Assembly: GCA_022829145.1 (NCBI GenBank)
Contig: CM040764.1
Span: 15,971,670-16,035,669, forward strand
Origin: Albula goreensis
Lineage: Eukaryota; Chordata; Actinopteri; Albuliformes; Albulidae
DNA: 64,000 nucleotides
Direction of reading: 5' to 3'
Shown piece after piece: positions 51,054-64,000 of this stretch (the stretch's first letter is position 1; each line of letters opens with the position of its first letter). The notes beneath the pieces are model-generated. The model was not told the DNA's origin. It did no database searches and saw only the letters and a list, made by a program, of their open reading frames with translations. The position numbers and the translations under genes are program-made.

Positions 51054-54000
51054 CTGAATGGAACTGGTTGCTCTAAGCTCTCGCATTGTGGGATGGTCTA
51101 AAGTGCTCTCAAATTGTTTTATTATAAAAAATCTTATGTGTCATGCTTCCATCCGGTTATTAAGAACCCCAAACTCGTATGTATTTGCTTAGCTTACCAA
51201 ACTGATTCATGTTGCGAGAGACTCTGTTTTTTTTAGTTCTCGATTTTTCTGTTATGGTCATGTGGAAACAGTGTTGGAAGGATTGTAGGCTCGCGCAGTT
51301 GCACAACAGAGACCCTTAGCGGCCATGCTTTTAGCTGCAACGCACAGATGATTCTGCAAACTACAGGAGGCGGGTGCATTTGCGCTGTGATACAGCCTGT
51401 AGACCTTTTTAAAAGGAGCCGAGGTTGAGATAGAAAATGTCCTGCTCTTTTCATTTTATGTAGGCTGTAGTTAATGATAAAAGTGGCATTTTTCGAGAAA
51501 GCAGGATGTAATTTAGTTATGCCTCTTAACCTGTTGTTGTCTGAGGGATCCATAAGGAAAATCTAACGTGCCAACGCAGTCACTCCCTGTGCAGTTCATT
51601 CTTTGGAAGGTTGTAGGTTTACCTGCTGGTGTATGGTTTTCATATTGGTATATCATTTTTTGCTGGTTGATTATCTTTCCAAGCCCAGAGGAAGGATCAC
51701 TCTGGGTGTATGACCACCTTGGCAGGAAATGTTAACTTCTAACTTAAGTCTTTTGCTGTTGTTGTTGCTTTGAATCAGATGTTCTAGTTTTACTGGTATT
51801 ATGCTTCCAGTGTTTTGATGACTTCATTGTTGGGGAAGTCAACAAATTGTACTTCTTAATTAGAATAGCATTAATTGCTTAGTAAAAAAATCCTTTTTTT
51901 TTTTTAAAAGTGCCATTCCGTACATATACAAATAGGTGGTTATTGTGTTGTCAAAACCCACCCCCTTCCCCAGTTAAAGCATCGATAGGCAGCCGCAGTT
52001 AATGTGGGAGATGGTATTTTTCAGACGGCGAGACCTCGGTCACGTTGCTGAACTCTTTGGTGTTGCCAAAGCTCCAGGTTTCTCTTGACGATGCCCAGAC
52101 GCCAAATTAAATACACAGCAAGTACTGCTGCATATTCTTATCCGCCCTCGAGTTTTAATTCCCATAAGCTTCTTACGCAACAGCTACAATGCATTTCCAT
52201 TTTGTTCAATGCGATAATACCACGGGTGACAAACAACCAGTGTCTACACACTCCACTCGTACCATGCGCTCCAAAAACCCCTTCGACGGTACTAACATCG
52301 TTACTGCAGTGGTGCAAACACGTTTGTAAAAACACATTGTACCTGTTGATAAGTTATGCACCTTCTATAAGCTATATGAAGGCAGCGTATTTTGTTAAAA
52401 TGTTCTGAGTGACTCGTCGAGCCCAGACTCAGTCACCTCGTGTGGAGCTTGGTTGAGTCGCTTAATAGAACAGTGCATTTGTTACCCATCTTTAGGAGCA
52501 AACCGATCGATGCAAAAACGTCACATTTTTTTTCCTGCTGTATTCTATGGGTCCGTGGTTATTTAAACTGTTAGATACCCAGGGAACTACTACCTCTTCA
52601 AGCAGCGGTGCATCTTTGGTAGTTTTATTGTACTCCCTCTCCTTGATAAGCACAGCCAATAAGCCCCCGTTACTTCTGTGTTCAAAAAGAGTAGCAAGGA
52701 ATACGATGACACACGCTTTTTCCAACGGATATTTCCAAATAATATGTTTTACACACCTTTTTTTGTCTTATTTTGTAATTTTATATTACAAGGTATTGGA
52801 GGTACACTATATTGAACGAGTTTCAGTTGCACAAAGTAAATACTTACATTCTGGAAGGCCTGTCCCCCCCAAAAAAAATGAATATATTAATTGTTTTGTT
52901 GTCTCAATAGGACTGAGTTTGATTAAAATACATGAACACCACTGAATTTTTTTTTAATTATGCTTTATTATCACTGATTGCGTTAAAAAAATATACACTA
53001 CAAGTCATTTTTCCATTTTGCCATAAGTAGATGGGTAATAAACACAGTCATGTGTGTCTGTGCTGACATGTAAATATTTCTGTAAAATTCAATGTGGCAT
53101 TTGCTTATATTTGGAAAGGAAAGGCTTCACCAGATCTGAAATTATTTTTCTACAGTGTGCTGAGGAGCAAATCCTTTTATGTGCACAAAAGCCAGTGCTA
53201 AAAGTCTGATATTTCTTGGTTGACTTGATTAGGAGATCAGATGGATGGACTCCATTTTCCCCCAGTCCCGTTATAACAGTTTTAAGTGAGTTTCAGCTGA
53301 GATGTAAGTGCTGTAGTTCAGCTCCTAGGTACGTCAAAGCCCAGTTTCGGCTATCAGAGGGATTGTAATTTTGCTGTGAAGCACTACAATTTCAACACTC
53401 TCTTCCGAAAGAGAGCAGCTGCCTTTTTTGGAGGCGTAAGGGGCTTGGAGTTGAACCCCATCTTCCTTTTTTTATTAAAGCCCCTCCAAAATTAAAATAG
53501 AGGTGTAAGAAGTAAAACCCAAACTTAATTAGTTGTTAAAATTTCCCTCTTGTTCATGTGTTACCTGTTCCCCCTGAAGCCAAACACTGAACCTGTAGTC
53601 GTGAGAATTGCCCCGATTCAGATTATGTAATTGGTTTATGCGAGTTGATCACATTTGGTACTGCAGTGATATGCTTGTTCATAATGGTGGATTTGACACT
53701 TATGCTTGAGATGCCACACTGAAACAACAGATAGAGAAATTTAAGCTTTTGTTGAATTTTTTTATGCTGATACATCAACTGAACACTATTGTATTTAGGA
53801 CCACCTAATGAATTTGATTTTTTTCTTCAATAAAACCGGTTGATTTAAATGTGTAGTGGTGTATAAACTGAAAGTAATGTATTTTTTTTTTAAGTATACC
53901 AAATGTAAATGATGTAACATACTGAGTGTGCCAATCCCCTTCCTTTGTAGAGCCAGACTCTTTACAAGTGCCAATGTTGTGGAAATCATTGAATGGGCCC

Positions 54001-54375
54001 ATGTATTTTATGGTCCAGTTTTTAAAACACTAAATATGTGATATAAAATAATGAACGAAAAGGACTTTATTCTGTATTTAAGATTAAAGAAGATTTAAAG
54101 AAAACTGCTGTTTTTAAACAATTGTCATTTTAATTGCATGTGCTGTTTGTTTGGGTGGGTGGGGGGTGGGGGGGTTCAGAAATATGTATTAACGCAGAAC
54201 CCTCCAGGAAAGGGTCCTATTGGTTATTGATTTACAGTATTTTTAGCCATATTTCTTTTTTTGTATTTGTTTCATTTCAACCACTGTTGCCTGAACCTCA
54301 TTGAAACATGAAAATGATTTTCATAGCCTTCTCCTAAAAAGAAAAATAATGAAAAAAGTATCTGTTTTAAATTGG

Positions 54376-54381
54376 AATAAA
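54376..54381 (+). terminator. candidate distal polyadenylation signal for gna11
   Basis: AATAAA followed about 20 bases later by 'TGCTGATTGTGTCTTTTTTT', a good GU/U-rich downstream element. It would give a 3' UTR of about 6.4 kb. Confidence 0.35.
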
Positions 54382-54400
54382 ATTTGTTCCTATAATTGCT

Positions 54401-56278
54401 GATTGTGTCTTTTTTTCCCTTAGATTTTTCTGGAAATTCTGTTCTCTTCACCCGCTGAATGTATACCGTTCATAAACAGGGCGTGTTTTAAGGCCATGGT
54501 TGGATAATGTGTAATCAACTGCTTTTCCCCCGAACAGATCTGCTGACGCCCAGCAAATTACTGCCCCCCAAACTTCCCACCCCCACATTTGTTTTCTGGG
54601 AGTATATTTTTTACCTTGTGAGTTGCTTAGTAAAATGTATCCAATAGAGGGCATGATAGGATAACAGACACATTAGTCACTTCGAAACTGTGGAACAGTT
54701 CTAAAAGTTGAATACGTTTCTGTTTTTTTACAGTGGACCCAATAGTTATACCTACACTGTCATGCAATTGTACAGAAGGTGCTAAAATAGCGTACATGTT
54801 GAACTGCATATCCTTTTTCTTTATGCATTCACATGTGTATTTAAATACATATTTGCTCAAAGTTCACTATAGATATCTGAACAGCTGCTACAGGTTGAAA
54901 TGTATTTCCAAGGTCCATACACATAATGGCTGTGCAATTTTATCCTTTGAGTGTCCAAACTGGTCAATATTTATCAGTAAATGATGGAATGTTGTCAAGT
55001 TTTAAATGGGATTTAAGTCACTTACACCTGATACTCTGTGAAGAGAAACACATTATAGTAAGCAAATTATGCTTGACAGATTGCGGACAAAAGCCAGTGC
55101 TGTGGTACCCCAACCCCTGATTTTGGGTGAAATCCATCTATGATTTGGTTGAACATTTAATACAACAGAATTTCTGATTGTCTTGGGTAACAAGCACCAG
55201 TCACTGAGGTCCAGACTGTGATGGAGGCCTGTATGGCTAGTATGATATTCGTAATACAGGCTGCAAAATCAACCTCATGATTCCTCTATTCATACAATAC
55301 CACAAATATCATAAACTAAACCATGCCACTATATGGTTCCTGCTAAATGGTTTACGCCAAGCAGGTATGGGCTTTGTCAGTACCTGCATAACAGAACTCT
55401 TGGAGAAATTATGGTGCTGATAGTGCTGGAAGTGGGTTGGTTGGCCAGGATGGGGTGGTCTTCTCTTCATCCCATATACTGCAGTGCTGTGAGAGGTAAG
55501 CCTAATGACTTTTGTGTAAAATGTTTACCACGTACAAAAATAGCAAAAAAATAGGTAAAAATAACACCAAGAACGAGTTTACTTGGCCTCCTCCCTAATC
55601 ATTCACAAGAGTAACTGGCTTGATATTCCCCTCCCTCTCCACTTCCACTGATATGTGGTGAGGATTCTGGCACAAAATGGCTGCCATGGGTCACCCAGGT
55701 TATTGCTACACATTGATAGTGGTTGAGATGATTTCCCTCCTTCACTGTTAAACCCTTTAAAATTGTGAGATTAAAAAGCAGCTGCATAAATGCAATGCAA
55801 GTCATTTTATCCATCATATCCATCAGGCAACACCATGCTCACACTTTCCACTTAAAACTAGAGAACTGCAATATAGGCAGCTGTCATAGACTCTGATGCC
55901 TGAAGTCTTTTGTGTGGAGTGTAGTGAGCTAGTTAAATTCACATTGAATATGAAGCTCAAATATTATCTGTGGAAGACTATATGTTGCCCAATTCAGGTT
56001 AGGGAAGTTGTATTCTTTGTCTTGTAGTCAGTAGTTTGAAAGACTGGATTGTTGATACCAATCAATGACATTGTATTATCCTCCAATCATTTTATAAAAT
56101 AATGATTTTTTTTTTTGTTTCTTTTTTGAATTTCAAAAGCGTAATGAAGTCCTTAAGCTTCCCAGGTCTGGTATGTTATTTCATGTGACAGGTGTGTGGC
56201 TGTGCGTTTGTGCACCAACACGAATAGTTTACAATGGCACAATCAAAGGGACATCATCACAAGTTGTGGACAGTTATG

Positions 56279-56309
<31 letters not shown>

Positions 56310-56500
56310 AATTATTATTAAAAGTAAGATCCAGTGGATAAGATTTAGCTCGAATGGCTGATGAGGAGAATCCAAAATAAACGCTGATATTAAACTTAAG
56401 TTGTTTCAACAATGAGGATTAAACGGTATAACGCAACAAAGTTGTTTTCATAACAAGTTAGTTGGCCTATATTGAAATGGTACTGCAGATAGAAATGCTA
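54401..56500. other. intergenic region between gna11 and tle5
   Basis: No gene recognised on either strand. It is AT-rich, with an ATT microsatellite near its right end. Confidence 0.6.
56283..56321. repeat. ATT trinucleotide microsatellite
   Basis: About 13 ATT units with one imperfection. Confidence 0.93.
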
Positions 56501-56519
56501 GATGGCAAATATCATCATT

Positions 56520-57597
56520 TTCCTATGTAAGAGCGGAGTAAAATAAGAAGTTCTTTCGCTTGTGTCTCGCACACTTTATGTGCGGCCCGCCCCGCCCCCT
56601 CACTTGGACCATCCTGCCTGAGGAGGAACAATGTGCGCACCACTATGTGCTCCTTCCACTGGGGGCACATTAAACAGCGACACTTCCGCAAACTGTAATT
56701 TTATACATTTGACATCTAAAATGGGCCTTCAGTGCGCCACCTCAATCCCACATCACATGGGGCGCTCGTTCCTCGATGTCTCGTACATTTTGTAGAGCAA
56801 CGGCAAGAAATGGTTGCTCTCTAAAAGCTTGTATGTGCTAGTTGCGTTTAAGGAGTCGAAGCTGAGAGAAACTCTTCATCAAACGGCGGATCTAAAAGCA
56901 GCCTCAGATTTTTTGGAGCAATACCTTAAGATAATTAGACGGGAGAGCAATCTCACTTGTCACGAACAAATATATTTAGAAATACAGTGAAAAACAACTG
57001 CCTTGTTAGCCAAATGTAGCTTAGCTTTCTAGCTTTATTACAGCTAGCGAGCCACTGGAAAGGGGAGTGTGAAGAGGTAGCTTGGTTTATTTAGCTAGCT
57101 CGATAAGGTTGACGAGTTTTGCTTGTAGCTCGCAAGCTATTATTGTCTAACTAGGTAGTAAGGATTCATTTGCATCGATTTGGCTAATGTAGCGAATTGG
57201 CTCGTCTACTGGCTAAAATATTAGCGTAGCTACATTTGCAGTTTGTTCCTCAAAACGGAAAACTGTCTAGCACAAACTACCTAGCCAACAAGGTACTTGG
57301 CTAATATTGGATTTTTAAAAATCTTGCACAGACCTATACAGAAAGCTAGGTAACGTCACCCTATCTTTGAAGAAATCAGAGTAACACTAATGTTATAGTA
57401 CAAACGAGGGATTAAAGAAAAGACTGGATTTGTTTTTGTTGCCTAGGCTGATAAACCGGACAGAACAGCAAAGGGACAAATATTGATTGAATTGCAAGAT
57501 TTCATCTCTTCTTGAGCGGACGAAACAAAGAAAGAACGTTTTCAAAAGCTTAACCTCTTGGTCTTGGTTACAAAGGAATACACAATAAGAAACTGAC
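56520..57597 (+). promoter_or_regulatory. tle5 promoter and 5' leader region
   Basis: A GC-rich core near 56580-56770 ('GCGGCCCGCCCCGCCCCC') sits about 1 kb before the tle5 start codon and is followed by the GCTAGC-rich stretch typical of the promoters in this window. 'CCCCGCCCCC' is a good SP/KLF-type GC box. The exact start site is not determinable. Confidence 0.5.
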
Positions 57598-57624
57598 ATG
57601 ATGTTTCCACAATCCAGACACTCG
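57598..57624 (+). CDS. tle5: tle5 (AES) coding exon 1, gene continues beyond the window
   Basis: The exon encodes nine residues, MMFPQSRHS, ending exactly at donor TCG|GTAGGT in phase 0. This is the N-terminus of TLE5 (AES), a short Groucho/TLE family member that has the Q domain but lacks the WD40 part and modulates co-repression in the nucleus. Long TLEs begin MYPQGRH, so the MMFPQSRHS start separates TLE5 from TLE1-4. Adjacency to gna11 fits the human TLE5-GNA11 neighbourhood. Exon 2, expected to begin with GSSHLPQQLKF-like sequence, is not found up to 64000. The exon is too short for statistical support, so the call rests on the exact match, the donor and synteny. Confidence 0.82.
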
Positions 57625-59984
57625 GTAGGTGTCTATTCAGCTAACTGTTACAGTGTTGGTGTTGTCTGGTGATTTCGTGTGTTATGTTACCTTGGCTAGC
57701 TGGGTAGCCAGGTTAGTGATGGGGGAGGGGGCGCTAGCTACCAAGTTAGCTAGCAAGCTATCTTAGTCTGTTCTGGAACAGTATTCTAACGTTAGTGATA
57801 CATGCGCCGCAGGCATTTGTTTACATTCTTCATTCACTCTTCCAGGCTGGAGACAGTGGTTAGTCTTACGCTCTGAATCAGAAAGAGAAATGCATGTGAA
57901 ATTAATGACTGGCATTCGCTTTGTTGCTGAATGTTCCAGTTTTATTTCTTACTAGTTACCTATCGGAAGTCAACGTATAGGGTTTTAGAAATCATTTCGG
58001 ACACTCTATGATGACTGTATCAATGTATTTACAGTAGATAAACAGAAAACCTTGCTCCCTATACCTGATTCCGCATTGATTGATGGATTACGAGCATGTG
58101 TCTTTCTCTCGCGGTAGACAGTAGACCATTTATCAAAAATGGTGTGCATGGCCGCTTACTCATAGCTTCTGTTCACTTGGAACTGCGAACTTCACCTGAT
58201 ATCTTAGGGAGTCAGTGAACTGAAGGTTCAAGAAGCTTATATGTTGACAGAGGACTATTAGCTTTGTATTTAACTTGCAGCGCTGATTCCCATTCAGAGA
58301 CTGAAGTTAGTTAGCTATGGAATAATTATATCCAGAGCTGCATGCAGCTGGGGCGCTATTAAGTAGCTAGCTAGCTAACAAACAGTGAATATGAAAAGCA
58401 ACAGCCCATAGCTATTACATTGGCTTGAGCGATGGATTATCGCAAGTATAGCCAGGTTACTAAGTATACGTGTTACTAACGCTAACATTGGTAGCTTTTA
58501 GGTAGGTAGCTGATACTAATTCCATGTAGTTGACAGTGATCATCAGTATTAACAAGCTAAACTCATCAATTACAGTACTTGTTTTGCAAGCCGGAAATTT
58601 GGCCTAAACCTATAGGTGTCTAACTGGCTAATTACCATATAATGGTGCGGATACCTGTAAAATCTCTTCCATCAGTGGTTAGCTGAGTAATAGTAATAGG
58701 ATTGTTTACATTAATCTGTTGCTTGCTTACATAATTTAACAACGTTGTAGGCGTCACTAATTAATTTGCAATAATGTTAACGATTTGTTAGATGTATTTT
58801 TCTTAAAATGTGAAAAATTCTGTTCAATTAATTATTTTCATGTAAGCGCAAAACGCAAAGCAATGGCAGCGCGCAAGTCACTGCTGTTCCACTGTGCTCA
58901 TGGTCCACATTTCCTGTTCTGCTGGGCCGCAGTGTATGCTGGTGTTAGTTATTTGGCAATGACTGACCCGTTGAGAAAGTTAATGATGGGAAAGATGGGA
59001 GCGCACAAGTCAGATAGCTGTCTGTTTCAGATGGAAGTGATTTGACAGGCATATGCACTATTATAATCAACCCAATAGATACCTAACCGTAGCTAATGTT
59101 AACCAGTAAATTTGGACAGCTTAGGACAAATTTCCGGCTCGTAAAAAAGTCTGAACTGGTCGTGAAATTTCATGTGAAAACAACCAGCAGCCATGGTTGG
59201 AAATGGATGGAGGAGCATGGGACTATGCTCACAACCGCAATCCATTATGATTCCTTTAATTACATCTTGAACATGTAATAGTAACGTATGGTATTTCAAA
59301 CGTGTTTATTTAGATCACAGTGGAAAACTCGGTGCATAATTAAAAAAAAATACTGGGCTAACATACCCCGTAACACCAGTATGAGGTCGAAAAAAGTCTA
59401 CATCTCTAATTTATGCATGACTTCTTTAAAACATAGCAGATCTCCATTTTTGGCATGCTGATGCAGTTTTTCCTCAGGTTTTCCGATTGTTTGTTGAGGT
59501 CAGTAGTCTGAGTCATTAACAGAAGTTTGCTTTCATTTTGCTTTCCAGTTTGCATGTTTTGTTTTGAATTTGAGAGTAAAAGGAGGCTGTTCTGTGGAAG
59601 CTGCATCTTTAGGGAAGTTCTTTGCAGAATTCCCCGTTTGGTGAAGGTGACTTGTCGTTATCAGCCTTTCATGCTAGCCTTAAAGTCTGGTAAAGGATAC
59701 TTTTGACAGAAAAGTTATTTTTTGTTTTGTGCTTCACATACAAAGACAAATATGGACACGAAGGGAGTTCATGTAGAATTGAATTTGACATATTCCAGTG
59801 TAACGAGATGTTATTCACTGACTTACTGTTCTTCACTTTTATACGTCAGCCATTTATCTCCAGCAGAATTGTGACGGAATGTTGATGATGAGAGTTAAGG
59901 GTCTATCCATAAGGATGCCCAAAAGTGAATGAAAGATCGTTGTTACTTGTTGAATGTAGTAGGAGTATGGATATACATCTTCGG

Positions 59985-60180
59985 CCTCTTCGGAGCTTGA
60001 TAATGGAGGTGTGAACTCGTGAGTGAAGAGAGGTTTTGTGAACCCCATTATCAGTGGTACTATAATGAGCTGTCAATCACAGGTTTGTTTGTACCAATCA
60101 AAAGATTTGCCCAGCACAGAAAAGTACAATGGTTGGTTTAAATGCATGTATAACTGATTGCATTTGGTAGCTCCACCTGT
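59985..60180. repeat. dispersed repeat, diverged partner of 63398-63650
   Basis: It shares the order 'GGCCTCTTCGGAGCTTGATA', 'GAGAGGTTTT' and 'CCAATCAAAAGATTTGCC' with the downstream block, at low identity. Confidence 0.35.
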
Positions 60181-62940
60181 TTTTGTTGCTTGAACTCATT
60201 TTCCCATGACAAGTGGCCTTTTGTTTTGTTTATTTTCTTGTTGTTGTTTGTTTCTAACATTTTAATTTGTTTTTAATAATAAAGTAAGCCAATTTTCTTC
60301 CAGCAAGCGAGTGTTGCACCTTTCATTTTATCTGCAAAGTTTCATATTTGATATTGTACAACAGAAAGATGCAGCTAGTATCTGTGGTAGCGACTAAAGG
60401 GTCCTCTGCTGTGAAAGTACCAGATATGAGACAGTGTAAGCCCCCATGCATTCTTCTCATTCAGTGGTGTAAATCTCCAGCCCTTTTGTGGTTTCTTTTC
60501 AAACAAGAGCCAATTTGGGCCTTGGGAAGAGGTGTGTGGCCTCTTCAGCCAGTCAGAAACTTAAATGAATCACATAACTGATGACATGCTGACATCCTGC
60601 AGTCACCATGGCTCTGCAGCACTGGAGTGTGGCCATCCCCGTTCTGCCTGACTGTACAAACAGCCTGCCGCTAAGCACATGACTTTAGTGAAGTGGTAGC
60701 ACTGGTGTCAGGTTAAAGAAGTAGCCAATGGCAAATAAAAGCTTAGCCACAAGGTGTTTTACTTACACCAGAGGGGTCAGGGTGAGGGAAGGTGAGGTGG
60801 TAATATACCTGTTCCCCCAAAACAATGAAGGCCGTGGCCTGTCTAAGATTCTATTCAGAAACAAGAAGTCAAAGGGTGTTTATTTCAATATCCCTGCTAC
60901 TGTGCTTGGAGTTTGTGCAGCAAGTATGTTCTGTCAAAGCACACGTGATGTGCAGATAAATCAGAATTTGAGAAGAACTCATTCTTCTCAGCATAAGCTT
61001 GTATCACTCATTCTGGTTTCATTGTTGACATACAAAGTGCCAATATCTGCTTTTTATAGCCTTTCAGCAGTGGTAATTTCTAGGCGTTATTTATGCAAAA
61101 ACAAGTACCCAAGGTTTCAATCAGTCCAACTCACCGAGATCCAGAGAAAATGAGCATAGCTATGTGTGACATAGGTTAAAATCCCACAGGAGCTTTTAAA
61201 AAGAATATGTTCACAGACATAGTATTATAGGTGTATGGATATTTCTCTGTCATATATGGATGCATGGTGATGCAGATAGCCCCTCGGCTGTTTGCTCGTG
61301 TTTTGTCTGTTTGTCTAAAGTTCTTTTAGGATGTTGGCAATTAGATGGGGAAGAAGTAGGCTGAAGGCCAAGATCCATGTCCTGTAGTACCTCCTGTTGG
61401 CTCACCATGTTGCAGTTTTGGGCTAATTTTCTTGCTAGAATGTTCACCTCCTGTGCCTCGCGTGGGCGTGAGTAGGCAGGTCAGCACAGTGGATTCGGGT
61501 GTCGGTAGCATGCGCCAGCGGGTAGAGCTGTAATTGGCATTGTGGGAGTTGATGGAGAGATGGTGCCGAAGCTGTCAGTGCGTTACCGCGTCATGGCGTT
61601 GCATAGCTGTTGGTACAAGTGGGACAGGAGCTGACGGATTCCCCTATTAATGGGGCAGTGAAGACACTGTCGCCCCGAGCAGACCATCTCACCGCCTCAC
61701 CTGCTGGACAACCCCAGCACTACAGTCTCCCACATAGCTTTGTTTTATTTTGAGGGCTAACACTGTAGGGGTATAGCAGAAATTTTGCACAGCTCCTCCA
61801 AGATAAGTTTGATACTCTCAAGGGATCCTTACCTGGAGCGTGTGTTCTGCTACGTTTTTGATACTGTCATAATTTTATTTGTTTTTCAACGGAAATGGAG
61901 ATTTAAATTCTCAAAATGAAAGCACAGACATGGGAATATTGGGCTTGAACGCAGAATGAAGTGAAGCAGGACCAGTCAAGAGCAATGCAGCCGACCCCCA
62001 GGCTGCATTCTCAAATTGGAAATGATGCAGTGTGTTTGCTTTCAAGGCCCTTCCTGTCAAGTACAGAGACTCGTTGCACATTGTGAGCGCTGCATGAAGC
62101 AAAGGAGACTGAAGCCTTCTTACAGTGGGCGGGGCAACCGCACAAAGGTCAGCAACTGTGGTGAACAAAGTCCCCCGATTTGTTTCCACAAGCCGTGAAC
62201 AACAGGCATTCGGTCTTCTCCCGCCCAATGTGGCGTTCGTTAAGAGACTCAACTCTCTGATTGCTTGTATAAAAATGGCTTTCTGGTTGTTGTTACAGCA
62301 CAGATTGTGAAGTTTCCCGCTCGCTGTTGACATGAGGCTGGCTCAGGCCCAGGTAATTAGACTCCAGAGCTTTGTGGGCCTGTGAGAGGTGAGCTGTCTG
62401 CGGGCAGGAGGTGCACCTCACCTCCTTTTTCCACATCTCTTAATGGAGCGCAGAAGGAGGAGGAGCCAGCCCCTAAGTGAGCAGAAATCGGCCTGCTTCT
62501 TACACACTCAAAAGCATGTTATGAAAATAGTTATTTATTTGAATTTTAATGTGAATGACCATCTTCTCTATCGTAAGGAAATAGACCTTTGATACAAGGC
62601 TGTACCTGCCATCCATAACTTTATACATTGATTAATTTTACAGTTTGTCCTTTAAGGTGTAAGTCAACCCATTTTCAGTGTTTCAGATTGCTTTCACTAC
62701 TTCCTGCTGTCTCCTCCTGAATACGTTCATAATTAACTCATAATAAGTTCATAACTTGACCGCTGTCTGGCCAGCTTTCCTGAGAAGCTGAGTACAGCCT
62801 AAACTCGTTATTTGACATCATTTATAATACATGCACAGTGTGCAGACTACTGCAAAACTGTTTTTGGAACTGCAGGGAGGTCTTTTTCTTCACTTTTGTG
62901 AAATCCAGTGTGACAGGGCGTAATTTTGCAGGTTGCAGGG

Positions 62941-63006
62941 CAGTATTGTGCAGGAGTCCAGTGTAGCTGGGCAGTATTGTGCAGGAGTCCAGTGTAGCTG
63001 TGCAGT
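62941..63006. repeat. 31-bp tandem duplication
   Basis: 'CAGTATTGTGCAGGAGTCCA' starts at 62941 and again at 62972. A third, partial copy ('CAGTTTTGTG') follows at 63003. Confidence 0.88.
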
Positions 63007-63397
63007 TTTGTGAATGACACTTGTGGGCAGGAGGCTAAGGGGTTTGATTCCTGGTTGGGGAGTACACTGCTCTCTTGACCTCATGTCCTGGGGCACAGAT
63101 GTAATCCAGTTGAGTGCCCTTATGCTCCTTGTGTGGAGGAATAAGACTCAGTGCAGGGGATTAAAAGGCAGGATTACTGATTCAGCCAGTGATTCTTTGA
63201 GTCATTTTTTCACCTTGTAAGCAGCTCTCGTTCAGCACCTCCTCCTTAGTGTCCTTACAGATGATTAGGAACGTCTGCCTCATTATGTGCAGTATTTTCA
63301 TCTGGTACAGTGTGACAGGAGCTCTGTCTAATGAGTGTAGCCTACATAACATATCTGTGTTACCTGTTGAATGTGATGACAGTGTGAATGCACTCCC

Positions 63398-63650
63398 GCC
63401 TCTTAGGACCTTGATAATGGATGTGTGACCAAATAAGGGCAGAGAGGGCTTTCAGCGGCTCCATAATGGGTGGAGCAACGATAAGCAAACAAGTCACTGA
63501 CTTGTTTGGACAAATCAAAACACTGCACTCCCCAAAGAAAATGCATCGATTAGTGCTAATCGGTGTGCCTCAGACAAGGATAGCTGGTCTGGGATCAGTT
63601 TTGTCTTTTAGCTGATAATGGATTAGGTGGGGATATGGACAGGGGAAAAG
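63398..63650. repeat. dispersed repeat, related to 59985-60180 and 15729-15822
   Basis: It opens with 'GCCTCTTAGGACCTTGATAA', similar to the block at 59985, and ends with 'GGGATCAGTTTTGTCTTTTA', similar to the block at 15.7 kb. It is probably a non-autonomous element or a piece of one. Confidence 0.45.
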
Positions 63651-64000
63651 TTACCCTGGGGCAGCTCACCAACTCTGACTTGATGTATATGGGTGTCTAA
63701 GTGCCATGGCCCTTTGAGTTTCCAAGGACGTTTGTTTCCCACTGTGTTGCCTTGGTCCTGCCATGGTTTATTTATTATACTCACTCCTTGCATTGTTTTT
63801 ATTCATTTTTTCATTTTGACTGTCAAAAACATTCAGCCAGAATATGTTACGTCGCCTTCCAATTATTTTAAATTTATCAGTCCTGTCCAGCCATATCCCG
63901 TTTCAGATGTCTTAGTGCACCTGTGCTTGGAAGGGGAAACTGGAGTCTTTGTTAAAAACACCTACAATAGATCAGAATCACTCCCTCTGTCTCTGTAACT

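Larger units (their letters stand above)
47954..54400 (+). other. gna11 3' trailer and downstream sequence
   Basis: No coding sequence is recognised. AATAAA signals occur at 48702, 48865, 50201, 53829 and 54376, so the mRNA could end at several points. A CA microsatellite lies at 48891-48937 and an A21 run at 51033-51053. The block from about 51960 to 52560 has more CpG than its surroundings. Confidence 0.55.
57625..64000 (+). other. tle5 intron 1 (partial)
   Basis: No exon recognised. It contains GCTAGC-type words near its start (57690-57770 and 58360-58380), a pair of related dispersed repeats (about 59985-60180 and 63398-63650) and a 31-bp tandem duplication at 62941-63002. Confidence 0.65.

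Overview
The window is genomic DNA from a ray-finned fish, most likely a teleost. The evidence is intron-rich vertebrate genes with GT-AG junctions, long CA/TG microsatellites, several decayed tRNA-derived SINEs of a type common in teleosts, and 'GCTAGC'-type words around the promoters. There is no bacterial, viral or plasmid character. Almost every long open frame outside the genes is either antisense to an exon or a microsatellite read as protein.

Three genes are present. (1) On the minus strand at 2.3-3.5 kb lie the first two coding exons of a G-alpha-15-like gene (gna15); the rest lies beyond the left edge. (2) On the plus strand from 9339 to 47953 is a complete Gq-class G-alpha gene, called gna11. 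It encodes 359 aa in seven coding exons of 136, 185, 155, 129, 130, 154 and 191 bp, the layout expected for GNA11/GNAQ, so human residue numbering applies directly. It has a 26.9-kb first intron full of repeats and a long 3' trailer that may end near 54.4 kb. (3) On the plus strand at 57598 is the first coding exon of tle5 (AES), a short Groucho/TLE co-repressor; the rest lies beyond the right edge. The neighbours gna15 and tle5 match the human 19p13.3 block (TLE5-GNA11-GNA15). This supports gna11 rather than gnaq, although gna15 is here head-to-head with gna11.

The main discovery is that gna11 carries two tandem versions of exon 4, at 39925-40053 (4a) and 41002-41130 (4b). Each is 129 bp, in the same phase, with good splice sites. 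Both encode the end of the helical domain, switch I with the catalytic Arg183, and the following beta strand. The proteins differ at 9 of 43 positions, yet 23 of the 33 codons for unchanged residues differ synonymously. So the pair is old and both members have been kept by selection. Exon 4b resembles GNAQ exon 4 and 4a resembles GNA11/GNA14 exon 4. Skipping both would create an immediate UAG at the exon 3-exon 5 junction, so one must be used. This predicts two Gq-class isoforms from one locus, differing beside the GTPase and inhibitor-binding site.

Layout: 1-2323 gna15 intron 2 with a SINE; 2324-3523 gna15 exons 2 and 1; 3524-9338 divergent intergenic region and the gna11 promoter; 9339-47953 gna11; 47954-54400 3' trailer; 54400-56500 intergenic; 56500-57597 tle5 promoter and leader; 57625-64000 tle5 intron 1. 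Functionally, gna11 and gna15 encode alpha subunits that couple receptors to phospholipase C-beta, and tle5 encodes a nuclear transcription co-regulator. Their proximity is conserved synteny, not an operon.
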